From Rhizophagus clarus (taxonomy: Eukaryota > Glomeromycota > Glomeromycetes > Glomerales > Glomeraceae), in contig BLAL01000180.1 in the NCBI GenBank assembly GCA_015698045.1, forward strand, positions 310,001 through 374,000: DNA of 64,000 bases, read 5' to 3'. Shown here in pieces: positions 61,137 through 64,000 of the stretch. Within the stretch, counting starts at the first letter, position 1, and the number at the start of each line of letters is the position of its first letter. The notes under the pieces were generated by a model. It did not search any database, was not told the DNA's origin, and saw nothing but the letters and a program-made list of their open reading frames with translations. The translations under genes and the position numbers were made by a program.

Positions 61137-62711
61137 TTATGAAAAAAGATGGAGTTTTAAAGAGCTAGCAATGTTTCTTCCGCTACAGGAAGGAATTTCT
61201 AGATCTTCTGTAATAACATCTAACTCCTTAACCTTTTCTTTGATATTTGCGCTTTCAGTTTCAACCCAGATTATTTTGAAGCATTTTCTGGAGAATTCTA
61301 TTAATTTATCTAGTGAAGTTTCTGATAATTTTGTAAAATCGATGGCTGAAACGTATCAGCTTAAGATTCTCTTTAAAACCACCTCACGTGATATGAAATT
61401 GTTTACTTTCTCGTCAGTAAGATCTGAACTTTCCGTATATCCACTTTAATAGAAAAAAAATTTAAATCATTAAATCATTGTAATAAAACAATAATATAAC
61501 GATATGAATGTATCGATCACCTTTTTACAATTTGTCGAAATTCTTTTACTAATGTTGAAAGTACATTTTTCAATTGATATCGATAGTCAGAAAATGATTT
61601 ATGATATCGTTTATTAATTGACTTCGCCACGCTTTGATAAGCATCATGCCCAAAAATTTTTTGTGTTATTTTATCAAACGCATGATCAGGCGGATTTCTA
61701 GTTCGCAAAAAAAGGCATTTCATTTCTTCATCAATAAGACGATAATTATCCTAAACAGTAATAATATCAATAATACATAATACATCAGTAATTCTGTGTA
61801 ATAACGATTGTTCTTAATTGGTAAGAATGTAACAACCAAAATAATAAATGGATTTTACGTTGTCAGATGGTGACGAAGTCGAGGTGGTTAGTGGCAAATT
61901 TGTTGATGGCTGCTTCGTCGAGGCATCAAGCATTTTGTAGTACACTTGGATGTAAGACCAACCAATTGCAAATTTGCAATTGATTGGTCATTGCGCCAAA
62001 TTGAACCAGAATTTCTTCTTCACTCTCTAGAAGTAATATTAAATGAGAATAAAATTATATTCATTAATTATGTTCAGATTTTATGTTTTTACCGCTTTCA
62101 TCATTTTCATTTTCTTCTTGTTCTTTATCTTTCTCTCTCCTATCCCTCTCTCTTCTCTCTTTCTCTCTCCTCTCTTTCTCTCTTCTCTCTTTCTCTCTTC
62201 TCTCTTTCTCTCTTCTTTCTTTCTCTCTTCTCTCTTTATCTCTCCTCTCCATCTCTTTCTTCTCATTTTCTCTTCTTTCTTTTTCAATATTTCTTTCTTC
62301 TTGCTCTGGAAGCATATCTTCATTATAACGAAGTAAATTTAGTTTTAAATAAATTTGCAGAAATATCATTTCAATTGAATAATAAAACAATTATTATAAC
62401 GTATTTACCCAAAATAATTCTTTCAATATCATCATCTTGTCTATTATTACCTTCTCCAATATCTACATCTTATCCATGTAAATTATCTTGTTCATGTTCA
62501 CTTCCTTCCTCTTTCCTTTCATCTCTTTCCTTATTATAATCACGTGAAGAGTTGGCAACATATGTACGAATAGTTTTTGTAGTCTTTGCAGCTTTTGTTG
62601 CCTTGTCTTTTAGGTATCATTATAATAGTATTAGGCGCAATTACTATATAAATTTTAAATCAAAAATATAATATTATTACCTTTTTCTGTTACTTCTCTG
62701 CGTTTAGTCAT
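61137..62711 (-). pseudogene. Unnamed gene with (ERREK)n helix, probably decayed
   Basis: Starts MTKRREVTEK at 62711, spliced to DKATKAAKTTKTIRTYVANS (62607 down) with one in-frame TAA (HG-stop-DVDIG). An exon at 62310-62080 is dominated by ERREKERREKERREKERR-type repeats, predicted to form a single charged alpha-helix, then SEEEILVQFGAMTN, an S/T/P-rich stretch near 61900, and NYRLIDEEMKCLFLRTRNPP with KRYHKSFSDYRYQLKNVLST (61723-61520). A last exon has TESSDLTDEKVNNFISREVV and LDKLIEFSRKCFKIIWVETE, stopping at 61137. I recognise no domain. By layout it could be another transposon second gene. Confidence 0.5.
61956..61989. repeat. 34-bp near-perfect palindrome
   Basis: GACCAACCAATTGCAAATTT followed by GCAATTGATTGGTC: two 17-nt arms with one mismatch. 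It lies in the E/R-rich gene, close to an exon start. Could be a fossil terminal repeat. Confidence 0.6.
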
Positions 62712-62869
62712 GATAAACAAACAAGATGGTACTTATCGGTATTGTGCTAGTAGCAATGTAAAGAAATAGGTGATTCGTCACGTAAAGAAATAAGTGATTC
62801 CTGACAAAACGAATACAGCATCATCTTTATTTATTTATAGAGATTTCTCTTAATATTAAGAAAAAATTA

Positions 62870-64000
62870 CATCGTGATCACAGCACATAAAAGGAAATTG
62901 GGTAGCATTCTCGAAAAAAACGTTCATGATTACATTAAATTTTGGATAGTTGATCGGAAGAATTTGTTAATGGTTACATCGATTCTTTATGACGAAAATT
63001 TTGGGAAAATTTGACGTCACATGTAAAGAAATTATATATGAGTATCATAACTGTAGGAAGGACATAAACGGAAATTTGGCCAACAAAATTTTCAAATTAT
63101 TAGAATAATTGATTGGAAAAATCCTTAATGGGTATATTAGCTCTTTGTCCACAGAACATTAATGGTAATTTCGAGCAATATTAATGGTTACAAGTTATAT
63201 GAATATCGTGATCGCAGGACATAAACGGATTTTTGGGATAATTGATCAGGAGAAAAAATTTGTTAATGGTTACATAATCAGGGTTGAAGAATTATACTGT
63301 ACGTACTATATTATGCTGTCCTAATACTTAAATAGAGTACATTTTTTTCATATGTTTAATATATTATATATTTATTTTAATAATTAGAATTGTTCTTTTA
63401 ATCTAATCTAAATAGAAAAAATATTATATTAAATATTTAACAGTGCAATATTAATGCAATGTTTACAGTACATTGATGAAATTTTGGGCAATGGAAAAAT
63501 TGCGGTTATATGTAAGGTGATCGCAGGACATAAATAGAAATTTAGATTAAAAAATTGGTCAGAAAAATTTTGTCAACAGTTCTGTTGATTCTTTATCTGC
63601 AAAAGATCTTTATTTGCAGCACATTGGTGGAATCTAGGGTAATGATCTGAAAAATTTGACATGAATATCGTGGTCGTAATAAATAAATAGAAATTTAGAT
63701 CAATAATTGATCGGAAAAAATTATTAATGGTTACATTGATTTTTTATCTGCAGCGCATTGATAGAATTCAGGGGTAATCTGAAAAATTTGACATGAATAT
63801 CGTGATCGCAAGACATAAATGGATTTTTGGGATAATTGATCAGGAGAAAAAATTTGTTAATGTTTACATAATCAGGGTTGAAGAATTATACTGTACGTAC
63901 TATATTACTATGCTGTCCTAATACTTAAATAGAGTACATTTTTTCATATGTTTAATATATTATATATTTATTTTAATAATTAGGATTGATAATAAATTAT
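62870..64000. repeat. Complex tandem repeat running off the window end
   Basis: Units built on ATCGTGATCGCAGGACATAA, TTGATCGGAAAAATTTGTTAATGG-like text and TTACATTGATTYTTTATCTGCAG recur about every 150-300 bp. A larger block of ~190 bp (63203-63390) is repeated nearly identically at 63797-63985, including GAAGAATTATACTGTACGTA. No reading frame. Confidence 0.75.

Noticed and set aside
61126-61449. 107-aa plus ORF
   Set aside because: The minus strand reads TESSDLTDEKVNNFISREVV and joins the neighbouring minus exon, so the plus frame is taken as a shadow.

Overview
The window is AT-rich eukaryotic DNA. Genes are broken by many short GT-AG introns, and most of the sequence is nested transposons. 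The combination of CACTA-like Tnp2/Plavaka-type transposases, hAT and Tc1/mariner remnants, CCHC retroelement ORFs and a fungal-type poly(A) polymerase points to a fungus, most likely an arbuscular mycorrhizal fungus (Glomeromycotina, Rhizophagus/Gigaspora-like). That assignment is inference from gene families and composition; no marker locus is present.

Host genes (1-6.4 kb): a complete 15-exon poly(A) polymerase gene lies on the minus strand. It is divergently paired, about 300 bp apart, with an intact 11-exon plus-strand gene whose predicted 752-aa product I could not name with confidence (weak resemblance to FANCB/FAAP100-type proteins). Everything after that looks like accessory, transposon-derived DNA.

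7.6-16.4 kb: three related elements (PuT-1 to PuT-3) have similar termini built from GGTGATATCACC/GGTTAAATCAYC-like repeats, and interiors of 1-1.5 kb of almost pure purine (or pyrimidine) on one strand. PuT-1 is flanked by a perfect 9-bp direct repeat and PuT-2 by a 9-of-10 match. A 424-bp hAT-type element sits inside PuT-3. Next come a 1.19-kb near-perfect palindrome bounded by TA and an array of exon-like units.

16.7-23.3 kb: a hAT transposase pseudogene is split by a 4.75-kb non-autonomous CACTA-like element (CAC-1). CAC-1 has CACTGG ends and a 3-bp GAA duplication; the two gene halves are in frame across the single GAA.

25.0-42.6 kb: a three-level nest. A minus-strand Plavaka-type transposase gene (PLV-A; 42558-39107, then 25456-25017) is interrupted by a 13.65-kb two-gene element (PLV-B, 25457-39106). 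PLV-B is in turn interrupted, inside its own subterminal minisatellite, by a 6.9-kb two-gene element (PLV-C, 25751-32646). PLV-B and PLV-C both carry a transposase and a second gene in divergent orientation. A 735-bp inverted-repeat element also sits in PLV-A.

42.9-64 kb: hAT-type repeats (one with a perfect 8-bp duplication CCCAGGTC), decayed retroelement ORF1/gag-like genes with zinc knuckles, a hAT transposase 3' end, a WD40 gene fragment, Q-rich and E/R-rich genes of unknown function, a mariner transposase fragment, and tandem repeats to the end.

The most unusual pattern is that several elements with different ends (PuT family, CAC-1 and others) share one internal design: tandem arrays of 16-45-nt exon-like units, each preceded by a pyrimidine tract plus AG and followed by GTAAG-like donors. 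These arrays could behave as chains of micro-exons and introns. A second theme is that nearly every premature stop in the transposon genes can be explained by one C-to-T (or G-to-A) change.
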